Assembly (NCBI GenBank): GCA_026770575.1 | Contig: MU657170.1 | Span: forward strand, 572,033 to 586,630 | Source of the DNA: Pelagophyceae sp. CCMP2097 | Taxonomy: Eukaryota; Sar; Pelagophyceae | Reading direction: 5' to 3' | Length of the DNA stretch: 14,598 bases | In this document: piece after piece, positions 7,361-14,598 of the stretch | How positions within the stretch are numbered: position 1 is the first letter of the stretch | How the letters are laid out: the number at the start of each line of letters is the position of its first letter | Notes under the pieces: generated by a model | What the model was told of the DNA's origin: nothing | The model's input: the letters and a program-made list of their open reading frames with translations, nothing else | Databases searched by the model: none | Program-made: the position numbers and the translations under genes

Positions 7361-7720
7361 CCTGACCCCCCCCACCTTGCTCTGCAGCCGGGTGCGCTTA
7401 CTCGGAGCGCGGCGTCCTTTGTCCTTGGAAACCGTTCGGTTTCTGTGGCTCCTTATCTGACTCTGCTCGTCCACCAAGCTCAGCCCCGCCCTGCTCCGCT
7501 CGTCCACGACACGCGTCGATACGTGAATATTCTCCCCCCCCACCCCCCGTCCAACCCCCCCGACGCCATACTCTGCCCCACCCTGCTCCGCTCGTCCACG
7601 ACACGCGTCGATAGGTGAATATTCTTCCCCCCAGTGCACTCGTCCTGTACACGCGTCGTACATGTGAATATACTTTCCCCAGTGCACTCGGTGCGGTTCA
7701 GTTCCCGTCTGAACCATTGT
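7361..7720. repeat. Tandem block with ~92-bp repeat units, C-rich
   Basis: The string GCTCGTCCACGACACGCGTC, followed by a GATA-GTGAATATTC word and a C run, occurs at about 7499 and 7591, a period of 92 bp. A decayed third unit with CACGCGTCGTACATGTG lies near 7650. AGTGCACTCG occurs at about 7633 and 7681. The minus-strand frames here are the repeats translated, not genes. Confidence 0.65.
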
Positions 7721-7789
7721 GACATCACCTTCAGAGAGGCGTCGCGTTCTCTCGCTTGCGAGTGCCTTCGTTGCGTGTGCTCAAAGGTA

Positions 7790-7833
7790 TTGCTTGCTTA
7801 AAATCCACCCTGGGTGGGGCTGGCCCAAAAGGG
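7790..7833 (+). repeat. 44-bp repeat, left member of an inverted pair
   Basis: Matches the reverse complement of 9573-9616 at 42 of 44 positions. Contains CACCCTGGGTGGGGCTGGCC. The pair brackets 1.74 kb that includes the reverse-transcriptase fragment. Confidence 0.8.
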
Positions 7834-7944
7834 AATAACCGCCAAACCCGAGTCAAAGGTTGGCAACCAGGCCTAGAGGCCCGGAGCCAAGGTATTAGGT
7901 CTATTGCGTCTACTAACAGCGTGTTTAAAAGGTTTTACACGAGG

Positions 7945-8027
7945 TCGCCGGTTCGAGCCCGACTGTGTGTAAAAACTTTCGGGAAAATGTCAGCAAATGA
8001 AATTAAGGTACGCCGGTTCGAATCCGG
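7945..8027 (+). repeat. tRNA-B-box-bearing repeats, copies 2 and 3
   Basis: GGTTCGAGCCC (7950-7960) sits in CGCCGGTTCGAGCCCGACT, flanked by TTTACAC and GTGTGTAAA, which can pair. A second box, GGTTCGAATCC (8015-8025), follows 65 bp later, in CGCCGGTTCGAATCCGG. Both keep the T-arm but lack D and anticodon arms, so they are tRNA-derived relics (SINE-like), not tRNA genes. Confidence 0.5.
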
Positions 8028-8040
8028 GTTTGGGTACAGC

Positions 8041-8261
8041 CTCACTAAAAATGGGATGTGTTTATATACACTTTTCTTAACTGGCTCCTGGCACTGGGAC
8101 CAGAATTCCCTTTTGCCAGGGCATACGTCAGTGAAAGATGGTGTCTTATTCTCATGTCAACAGCCGCTCCTTGATGTTCAGTCTCGGCTGCCTCTTGGAT
8201 CAAGTGGTTTTCTCACCCCCATGCCCCCCCCCACGCCCTGCTCGTCCACGACACGCGTCGC
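8041..8261. other. Repeat-containing spacer
   Basis: Holds the first copy of a 35-bp direct repeat (8187-8221, GGATCAAGTGG core; second copy 9249-9283, 33 of 35 identical) and a TCCACGACACGCGTCG motif at 8245-8260. No coding frame is convincing. Confidence 0.45.
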
Positions 8262-8516
8262 GTAAGCCTACCCTCCGGGGTCGTCGTCGACCGGTCTCCG
8301 ATCTTGCTCGGCTGCGAGGAGTTCGGGCAGCATTTGGACCTGCTCAACCGGCTGCTGGCGCAGGGTGTCATTGACTACACTTCGCTTCGATTGATGACAC
8401 GCGACGTCAAGTCCATGTATACTTTACTTCCACAAGACTTGATCATCGAGAATTGCGAGTCCATCGTTGAACACGTTTACCGGCGCGACGCTACGCTGTC
8501 GACGTGGCCTCTTTGA
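8262..8516 (+). pseudogene. Reverse-transcriptase fragment, Penelope-like type
   Basis: An open frame without a proper start ends at TGA 8516. It contains LLGCEEFGQHLDLLNRLLAQ and then TRDVKSMYTLLPQDLIIEN. The DVKSMYTLLPQD block resembles reverse-transcriptase motif A of Penelope-like elements, usually DVxSLYTNIP, where the aspartate binds the catalytic metal. Polymerase motifs B to E and the GIY-YIG nuclease are not found nearby, so this is a short remnant. The flanking inverted 44-bp pair and repeat motifs support a mobile-element context. Assignment rests on one motif. Confidence 0.45.
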
Positions 8517-8746
8517 TGATGGGCAGCGTCATCACCATCGCGTACGCTGTCAACGGCTGCCGCCGCGCCGCGCACGTCGGGATGCTGTTCTTTGTCGTCT
8601 ACGTTACTTATATGCTCCGCCCGTTCTTCTTCGTTCTTGGACTTCCTTCGAAACGCTGTGGCGGGGAGTTGAGGGAGGCCCTCTTACTCCTTGATGATTC
8701 TATCATGCGGCGTCCTTGGGAGCGTCGTCTCCTTGCAGTTGTGTAA
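8504..8746 (+). CDS. Small membrane-protein ORF, 80 aa, possibly an exon
   Basis: The frame reads ASLMMGSVITIAYAVNGCRR, then HVGMLFFVVYVTYMLRPFFF, then LREALLLLDDSIMRRPWERR, and ends at TAA 8746. Two hydrophobic segments joined by NGCRRAA suggest a two-pass hairpin in a membrane, with a charged cytosolic tail. It overlaps the end of the reverse-transcriptase fragment by 13 bp in another frame. The frame is open upstream of the GTG start, so it may be a last exon or a relic. No family recognised. Confidence 0.35.
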   Translation: MASLMMGSVITIAYAVNGCRRAAHVGMLFFVVYVTYMLRPFFFVLGLPSKRCGGELREALLLLDDSIMRRPWERRLLAVV

Positions 8747-9170
8747 CCCAACCCACCTGGGACACCCCCGGTGCCCGGGTTTGAGAGCACTTTGTTCTTT
8801 GGTCGCGGAGAGCTGCAAAGCCCGGGACCGCCCTTGTTCTGCTTATTTTTCTCCGTCGAACCATTGCTGTCTCTCCGCGTCGCATCGGGTCCCCGCCGAT
8901 GCTCCGCTCTGGGTGTCGCTGCTGGTCGATAGGGTAAGAGGATTTGTTTTGTTTCTTTTAGGAATTTGAATGTCCCCCATAATTCTTTGAATTCATTTTC
9001 GGTGCTCTTCGAGAGTCTAGGCCGACGCGCAGTGACAAGGAACCTCGAGAGTGGCGTGAAATCCTTTGTGTCGTAGGACCGCGCCCTCGTCCGACTTCCT
9101 CCTTCCGCCAGGTATACTCGGCGTCCCCTTTTCTGACGGAATCGACTTCGGCTCTGGTGGACTCCTTGTC
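8747..9170. other. Spacer without supported gene
   Basis: Mixed composition. There is a short CACCCCCGGTGCCCGGGT stem region near 8762. Frames on both strands lack domains. A T-rich stretch lies at 8940-8960. Confidence 0.35.
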
Positions 9171-9283
9171 ACTGCTCGTCCACGCCCTGCTCTTCCACGA
9201 CACGCGTCGCATAAGCCATTTTCCCAAAGAAAGAAAAAAACGAACCCAGCTGCCTCATGGATCAAGTGGTATTCTCACCCCCA
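9171..9283. repeat. Second copy of the dispersed repeat module
   Basis: CCACGACACGCGTCGCATAAGCC at 9196 onward matches 8247 onward (CGTAAGCC there). The 35-bp repeat at 9249-9283 matches 8187-8221. The two parts occur in the opposite order in the two copies, as if cut from a longer tandem. Confidence 0.6.
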
Positions 9284-9871
9284 AAGGAAAAAAACGAGCG
9301 CATGCGGCAAAAAGGCACAGACGGAGGAAAGGACCCAGGCTTTGCCTGGGCCGCGACGCGGTACATCCACATCCCGAACGAGCCCGATTGAGCCGCCTAC
9401 GCCACCGCACCCCAAAAGGCTTCCCCGACGAACACGACCAAAGTGCCAAAGTGCCTAGCAGCCCGTACTTGCATGAGGGGGTCAAGCGCAAAGCGCACAA
9501 ACCACTCCCGCGGCATGGCACCCGGACCCTTTGGTCCGGGAGCCAGCCTTTGGAACCGACTAGTCAGGCATACCCTCTTGGGCCAGCCCCACCCAGGGTG
9601 GATCTTAAGCAAGCAACCCAGGTACGCTCCTGCGAAGATTCCTAGATTCCAGAAGACGTTCGGAAGATCCGCGGATTCCTCGCATTCCCACTCGGATTCG
9701 CAGCCGACGCCGCGTCCGACGTCGCGAGTCGAGAGCCGGCCGGTGCGCCCCGATTTGCTGTTTGCGGTCGGCGCGCCGGAGTCGGCCGCGGGCGAAACGC
9801 GACGAGAAGCGGCGCGTTTGCACCTCGACAGAGCACCAAGCCTCGCACTTCCCGTGGGCCCTTTAACCGCC
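9284..9871. other. Region upstream of the propeller gene, with inverted 44-bp repeat
   Basis: Holds the inverted partner (9573-9616) of 7790-7833 and a strong hairpin, CCCGGACC-CTTT-GGTCCGGG (about 9521-9542). A minus-strand frame (9873 to 9397) ends with GAMPREWFVRFALDPLMQVR and FGTLVVFVGEAFWGAVA, which is less biased than most chance frames, but part of it is the repeat. No promoter element can be named. Confidence 0.4.
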
Positions 9872-12800
9872 ATGCCGCGCGGGCAAACGCGCTACGCGGT
9901 GCTGCTCTTGGTTCCGCACTGGGCGCTGCTGCTCTGGGCGATGTATCATTCTGCCGTGGGCCGAGTGGTCACAATTTCAAACATCATACCGAGGGTCGAC
10001 ACCAGCACCGGCCTCCCTCTCCAACTCGGCGACGGCTCGTTGATCCAAGTCGGCTTGAACTACTACCTCTACGGCGTCCGCTACGTTTGCGCCCCGTCGC
10101 CGGCGTGCCATGCTGGGGGGAATTGCAACCGGACGGACATTCGAGTATGGCGGAACATGACTTTCGGAGTCGCCAAGTCCACCGACTTGATGCATTGGAA
10201 CGTGCTCTCCTACGACGTGCTCCCGGAGATGCGATCCGGGCCGTTTCCGAATACGGAGTTTGCTTGGTTCATGCCAACTGCCGCCTGGGCAGCCGACGCC
10301 TCGGCCGACGGCTCGGTCTTCGCACTCTGGTTCTACATCGACGAAGTCTCGCGCGGCGTCGCCACCGCGAAGACGCCGATGGGGCCCTTTTCAGTGGTGC
10401 ACTACGCAGTGCGTTTTTGCGGCGGCGCCGTTTGTTGAACGACGCTCCTTGGAACGACGCTCGTAGGTCCCGAACCTGCAGCTCGGGTCGGACCTCTTCC
10501 TCTGGCGCGGCGCGTTTGGGGGGTACTTTGCGAAACACAATGGGGGCTGCCATCAGGTCAGTGCGTCTTTGCGAAAACTCCGCCATACCCTACAGCGATT
10601 CCAGCTTCCAGGGTATCTCGCCGCCGGCCAAGGGCAGCGGCGTCTGCGTTTCGCGGCTTTCGGCGAATCTGACGGATATCGAGCAACGGCCCCGCGTCCA
10701 GGCTTGAAAAACGCGCAGGGAACGTGTCAAACAGTCTCGAGAGCCAGGGCCCGCGTGGCAGACTACGACGCGCACCTCGACCGGATCCCTTCCCCAGGGC
10801 TCTTCTCCTGGGCCCTTCTCCAGGGCTTTCCCCCAGGGTCCTTGTCCCCGGGCTCCTTTGAACCCGGACCGCAGTGCCGGCCCTTTTCCAAACGTCCTGC
10901 CGCAGGTTTGAGGTCGAGGTGCTGTCGGCTCCTGGCGAAGGAGGCGGCCTCTTCGAGTCGGCGGGCAAGTGGTTCATACTACAAGGTCAAGGCTGCTGCT
11001 TCTGCTCCAACGGCACCGGCCCGCGTCGACCGGCACGACAGAAAATCATTGTCAACAGCCGCCAGGAGCTTAAACGGTGTATTCGGGTCGGGTCGGGTTT
11101 TCAATTTGTGCCGAACCCTCGGGTCGCGGGTTTGTCGAACGACCAAACTCTTCTTCTCGGGTCGGGTTCGGGTTCGGGCCACGGCCAGACCCGCGGGTCG
11201 ACGGGTCGGCTAACACGCGCAAATCCGGTAAACCCGACCCGCGGGTTTCGGGCAAACCCGAACCCGTCGCTGCTCCTATCTCCGGCTTCTCGAGACGGCC
11301 CCTTTCGATGGCCCCTGGAGACGACCCCTCGAGACGGCCCCTTTCGGCGGCCATTCGAAACAGCGCCTTGAGATGGCCCCTGAAGACGGCCATTCGACAC
11401 GGCCATTCGAGACGGTACATTGAGACGGCCCCTCGAGGCGGCTCCTCGAGACGACCCCTTCAGACGGTCCCTCGAAACGGCGCCTTAAGATGGCTCCTCG
11501 GGATGGTGCCTCGAAATGACCCTGGAGACGGCCATTCGAACGGCGCCTCGATACGGCCCCTCGAAACGACCCCTCGAGATGACTCCTTTCGACGGTCATT
11601 CGAAACGGCGCCTTGAGATAGCCCCTATAGAGGCTCGGACGGTCTCTCGGGCGGTCGCTTGGGTGGTCCCTTGGACACTTCCTTTGGACAGTCCCTTTGA
11701 GGGTCCCTCGACGGGCCTTAACGGGCCATCTGTGACAGTCGCTTTGACGGCGGTTTCTCGACGGTCCCTTGAACGGTCACTCGGCTGCCGGCCCCTCTAC
11801 TGCAGCTCCTCTGCGACGTACCCTGGACGGGCCCTCAGACGGTCGCTCGGACGGTCCCTTGGACGGTCGCTCGGACGGTCGCTCGGATGGTCCCTCGATG
11901 GTCCCTTGGACGATCCCTTGTGCGGTCCTTTGGACAGTTCCTTTGGACAGTCCATTGTAGGGTCCCTTGGAGGGTCCCTCGACGGTCCCTCGACGGTCCC
12001 GTGGACGGTCCCTCTGCGACGGTCCCGTGGACGGTCCATGGGACGGTCGTTTGGACGGCCGCTCGACTGCGGCCCCTCTGCGACGTCCCGCGGGCGGACC
12101 CTCGGACGGACCCTGTGACGGCCCCTTGGGCGGGCCTTTGGACAGTCCTTTTGGACAGATTCTTGGGCAGTCCCTTGAGCTATCTCTCGATGGGCTCTCG
12201 TCGGGTCCTCTGCGACGGCCCCGTGGACGGTTCCTCGGACTGTCGTTTAGATGGCCTCTCGAACGGTCTTTCGGCCGGTTCCTTGGGCGGTCCTTTGGAC
12301 ACTTCCTTAGATCTGTTCCTTGGACGGTCCCTCGACAGGCCCCATGCGACCGTCGCTTTGACGGCGGCCCCTCGACGGTCCCTTGGACGGGCCCTCGCAC
12401 CGCTATCAAACCATATGGCATCCCGTGGGAGGAACGGTGAAGGGACCCCGTAAAGGCCCGATCACGCGTCCCTGGCGAGAAACCCTGCGCGGGAGCTTGA
12501 TAGGGCCCTTCAAAGAGGCCTTGCAAGTGACCGTGCATAGGCCTTGTAAGTGACCGCCAAAGAGGCCTTGGAGAGGCCGTCCGGAGAGCTTTTCAATTTG
12601 TACCGAACCCTCGGGTCGCGGGTTTGTCAAACCCGTCTTCTCGGGTCGGGTTCGGGTTTTGGTCACGGCCGGACCCGCGGGTCGACGAGGTGGCCCAACC
12701 GTACAAACCCGGCAAACCCGACCCGCGGGTTTCGGGCAAACCCGAAGCCGTCCTTGCTCCTGCGCCAAAGTGGGACGTTGGATCATCCCATATGGTCTCG

Positions 12801-14306
12801 CGGGACGCCGTATGGGATATGAGCTCATGGGTGCAAGATGGCCCGTGCACGACCATCCTTTGCCGGGTCCTTGAAAAGCCCGGAAGGATGCGCCCTTGCA
12901 AAGGCGAAGGTCACTTGCGAGGCCGAATCCACGGCCGCTTGCGAGGCCTATTTGAAGGGCCCTATCAAGTCTGCACGGTTCCTTGCAAAGTGTCCAGGCA
13001 AGAGCCCTTCAAGACTCCTCGCACGGGCCTTGTCCCTCGCAAGGGCCCTTTGTACGGTTGACTGCCCCTCTCCGCGGCGTCTTACGCCCCCTCGTGCGGT
13101 CCGAGGGCGGGCCATTCGCACGGTGCGCTCGTACGGGCCCTTGCGAGGCCTCGGAGTGCCCCGCGACGATCCCTCCTGCACGGGCCCTAAAGATGGGCAG
13201 TCCGTTCCAAGACCTTTTCTGGACGGCCCCTCGCGTCCCCCGTGCGGGCCCTGACTAGCCCCCTCGCCATGGGAAACAACTCCTGCCCGATCCCCTGCAA
13301 GGCCGCTTGCACGGGCGAGGCCCCTCTCCTGGAAATGGCGTTCCCTGTCTCGGTCGAGCCGGGGGCTCAAAGTCCCCTGCAAGGCCCTCCGCACGGTCCC
13401 TTGCAATGCCACTCGAAAAGGGTCCGTGCAAGAGGCCTCTGGACAGTCCGTTCCAACACCCCTTCCATACAATCCTCAAAAAGGGCCCTCGCAAGGCCCC
13501 TCGTACAGCGCACGGATGGTTCAGCCTTTAAGGGATCCAACCGATCCATTTGGGCCCGTGGGATCCAATGCGGGGTGCCCACGGAATGCGGCGGCGGGGC
13601 GTGCTCAGAGTGCCGGGGGCGGGGGCGGGAAAGTGATATGCGCGGCAAGAGGTCCGATTCAGCGTACAATTGTATGGCTCCCGTGGCCGTACAGAGTTCT
13701 AGGCGACGGCGCGAACGCGTGGCGCGCGGCGGGCGCGTTCGGGCCGTACGCGGCCGTCGCGGACGTCGTAAGCTGCTCTTCAAGTGACGATCGATCACCA
13801 AACAGGTCCGTCGAACTGACGCGCCTCAGAGGTGTGGTGCCTCGTTGGGAGCTTTGTGACGCTCCCGGGCGCGTCTCCTGACAAGGGGTTCGCATGCACC
13901 AAAGTTGCGCCGCAGGACGTGCACGCTCCAGGCGCAGCAGTTTGGCGTGCACCCCGCCGCGACCCGCGTCGAGGAGAGCCGGACCGTCGACAGGGTAAGC
14001 CAAGTCCGCATCCTCGCCACCAGGTCTCCACCGCCGGCGGGGTATTGCCTCTGTACGTCGGCGTGCGCTACGGCTCCGCGCCCGACGGCCTCAAGTTTGC
14101 GACCAGCGCAAAAAAGGCCTTTGAGGGGGCTCGCGTACGCGGGCGGGGCACCCTGGCCTTGTCACGAGATGCGCATACGTAGATGCCACGAGCTGCAATA
14201 TTGGGCCCCTCTCAAAGTCGACGCCGACGGCATCGCCCCGCTCGCCTTCCAAGAGTCCTTCGAAATCGACCTGGCCGAAGCGCCAGAGTTACAGTCGACC
14301 CGCTAG
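9872..14306 (+). CDS. Membrane-anchored GH43-like beta-propeller protein, multi-exon, interrupted
   Basis: Exon 1 (9872-10408) starts with a signal anchor (residues 8-26, YAVLLLVPHWALLLWAMYH). It continues with IIPRVDTSTGLPLQLGDGSL, YYLYGVRYVC, STDLMHWNVLS and GPFSVVHYA, the blade pattern of five-bladed glycosidase propellers. Later blocks: 10467-10556 (NLQLGSDLFLWRGAFGGYF); 10612 to about 10695 (ISPPAKG, IEQRPR); about 10906-11024 (FEVEVLSAPGEGGGLFESAG, QGCCFCSNGTGP); 13697-13767 (DGANAWRAAGAFGPYAAV); about 13832-13994 (GFACTKVAPQDV, QQFGVHP); 14024-14094 (YVGVRYGSAPDGLK); 14183-14306 (CHELQYWAPLKVDADG), ending at TAG. An extra G at 13931-13932 breaks the frame between HAP and AQQF. The link between 10695 and 10906 is unresolved. 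Likely extracellular or lumenal carbohydrate binding or cleavage; the catalytic residues were not identified. May be a pseudogene. Confidence 0.6.
10409..10466 (+). other. Intron 1 of the propeller gene (58 nt)
   Basis: TACGCA|GTGCGT...GCTCGTAG|GTCCCG, phase 0, joins HYA to VPNLQLGSDL. GAACGACGCTC is repeated at 10437 and 10452 inside it. Confidence 0.75.
10557..10611 (+). other. Probable intron 2 of the propeller gene (55 nt)
   Basis: CATCAG|GTCAGT...CTTCCAG|GGTATC, phase 0, joins GGCHQ to GISPPAKG. A phase-2 alternative exists at 10595. Confidence 0.5.
10780..10880. repeat. CCCAGGG/CCTGGG short-period repeat in an intronic stretch
   Basis: CCCCAGGGCTCTTCTCCTGGGCC-like units of about 19-20 bp occur four times. 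They can pair with one another. They lie in the unresolved stretch before the FEVEVLSAP block. Confidence 0.5.
11098..11277 (+). repeat. Satellite-flanking repeat, copy 1 (180 bp)
   Basis: Begins TTTTCAATTTGTGCCGAACC and ends GCTGCTCCT. It aligns along its length with 12590-12761 in the same orientation. It is built from CGGGTCGGGTT and AACCCGACCCG words, so each copy can fold on itself. Confidence 0.8.
11282..11640. repeat. Degenerate ~13-bp satellite, CGAGACGGCCCCT type
   Basis: About 25 consecutive variants of CGAGACGGCCCCT (12-14 bp each) follow one another. Common changes are TTCG for CTCG and CCAT for CCCT. Confidence 0.8.
11641..12420. repeat. Degenerate 12-bp satellite, GACGGTCCCTCG type
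   Basis: Units of 12 bp, for example five in a row at 11838-11897 (GACGGTCGCTCG, GACGGTCCCTTG and so on). Because 12 is a multiple of three and the units lack stops, long frames open on both strands, such as DGRSDGPLDGRSDGR or GPSERPSERPSKGPS. These are repeat translations, not genes. Confidence 0.85.
12590..12761 (+). repeat. Satellite-flanking repeat, copy 2 (172 bp)
   Basis: Begins TTTTCAATTTGTACCGAACC and ends CTTGCTCCT. Diverged direct copy of 11098-11277, on the far side of the satellite. Confidence 0.8.
12800..13520. repeat. Satellite-like tract, CTTGCAAGGCCC flavour
   Basis: Repeated words CTTGCGAGGCC, CCTTGCAAGG and GCACGGGCCCTTGC occur throughout, with looser periodicity than the 12-bp array. 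The same flavour starts at about 12480, before copy 2. Frames here are again repeat translations. Confidence 0.6.
13768..13831 (+). other. Possible intron of the propeller gene (64 nt)
   Basis: GACGTC|GTAAGC is a good donor. CTCAGAG| at 13831 keeps the frame into the SPDKGFACTKV block. The acceptor is chosen by phase; AACAG| at 13805 looks better as a site but leads to a stop. Confidence 0.35.
13995..14023 (+). other. Possible 29-nt intron of the propeller gene
   Basis: GACAGG|GTAAGCC...GCCACCAG|GTCTCC, phase 0, links EESRTVDR to VSTAGGVLPLYVG. Both sites are good, but the length is extreme. Confidence 0.45.
14095..14182 (+). other. Last intron of the propeller gene (88 nt)
   Basis: CTCAA|GTTTGC...ATACGTAG|ATGCCAC, phase 2, gives SAPDGLKCHELQYWAPL, a smooth join in the most conserved part of the protein. 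Confidence 0.72.
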
Positions 14307-14598
14307 ACGGTCGACGCGCCAGGGTAACGTTCGATTCACCCGCTTTGGTAAAGGCGATTAAGAGAGCGTTTTTTTTAGAATGTTGGCAGTTGCAACGATC
14401 CAGGGCCTTTCGCCATTGCGCACCACTGGGCCCCCTCGGCGATTTCGGCTCGCTGCGCTCGAAAAGCGGGTCTACCGGTGACGGTGTGCTTGGCGTGTTA
14501 GGGGTCGCCGGGCTTCGGGGCTGGTGGATACTGGAAAGTCGGCACGGGATATGCGGATGGTGCGTTGTTGCTGGCGCGTGTACTGGAACGAGTGGGCA
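14307..14598. other. 3' flank of the propeller gene
   Basis: A run of eight T bases near 14370 may belong to the 3' UTR or end region. I see no polyadenylation signal that can be named and no convincing gene up to the window edge. Confidence 0.3.

Larger units (their letters stand above)
11025..13696 (+). other. 2.67-kb repeat-filled intron or insertion in the propeller gene
   Basis: The block ending CSNGTGP (C|GTCGAC at 11024/11025) and the block starting LGDGANAW (CAGAG| at 13696) join in frame (phase 1). Everything between is repeats: two related 170-180-bp repeats and degenerate satellite. Other introns in the window are 29-115 nt, so this one is more than twenty times longer. The exact splice sites are inferred from phase only. 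Confidence 0.45.

Noticed and set aside
7485..7720. CRISPR array from the repeated CACGACACGCGTCG motif
   Set aside because: Only a few copies at uneven spacing, with diverged tandem units and no spacers of equal length, in eukaryotic sequence.
7945..8027. tRNA genes at the GGTTCGAGCCC and GGTTCGAATCC boxes
   Set aside because: The T-arm is there, but no D-arm, anticodon arm or pairing acceptor stem can be built upstream.
9397..9873. 158-codon minus-strand frame ending in a hydrophobic stretch
   Set aside because: It overlaps the 44-bp repeat and the 5' end of the propeller gene, and its N-terminal half is low complexity. Left as unproven.
11516..12538. Long frames in the satellite, up to 253 codons on the minus strand
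   Set aside because: They exist in several frames at once and consist only of the translated 12-13-bp unit.
11098..12761. LTR retrotransposon
   Set aside because: The flanking repeats lack a clear TG...CA limit, there is no primer-binding site or polypurine tract, and the interior is satellite without gag or pol.

Overview
The window looks like GC-rich nuclear DNA of a small eukaryotic alga. A pelagophyte such as Aureococcus is my best guess (inference, not proven). Genes are split by very short GT-AG introns, one of which has terminal inverted repeats like the intron-forming transposons (introners) known from Aureococcus and Micromonas. Proteins with N-terminal signal or membrane segments, a Sel1-repeat fragment, gene relics and many kinds of repeats fit the same picture. 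There is no bacterial operon structure, no rRNA, no intact tRNA and no CRISPR array.

Two genes are well supported. The first (1599-2884, +) encodes a secretory-route aldo/keto reductase of 373 residues in three exons. The second (9872-14306, +) encodes a membrane-anchored, lumenal or extracellular protein resembling the five-bladed beta-propeller glycosidase (GH43-like) superfamily. It is split into at least eight coding blocks. Between two of them lies a 2.67-kb stretch filled with degenerate 12-13-bp satellite and two related 170-180-bp repeats, and a one-base frameshift sits near its 3' end.

The rest is mostly relics. They are a partial minus-strand gene running off the left edge (1-288), a cysteine-rich gene with three frame breaks (2936-3738), a hydrophobic ORF (3978-4517), a broken Sel1-repeat gene (minus, 4703-4976), an acidic C-terminal exon (minus, 5296-5418), a possible last exon (5552-5820), a reverse-transcriptase fragment of Penelope-like type (8262-8516) and a short membrane-protein ORF (8504-8746).

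Between the genes are mobile-element-like structures. They include a foldback element (about 733-1341), a 782-bp unit bounded by 67-bp inverted repeats and full of AAGCCGGCTT hairpins (6024-6805), an 81-bp inverted-repeat hairpin (7018-7301), three tRNA-B-box-bearing tracts (7309-8027), a dispersed TCCACGACACGCGTCG motif (7503-9209), and a 44-bp inverted pair that brackets the reverse-transcriptase fragment (7790 and 9616).

Several relics are rescued by a one-base change in a G or C run. This could mean decay, or homopolymer errors in the assembly, and the sequence alone cannot separate the two.
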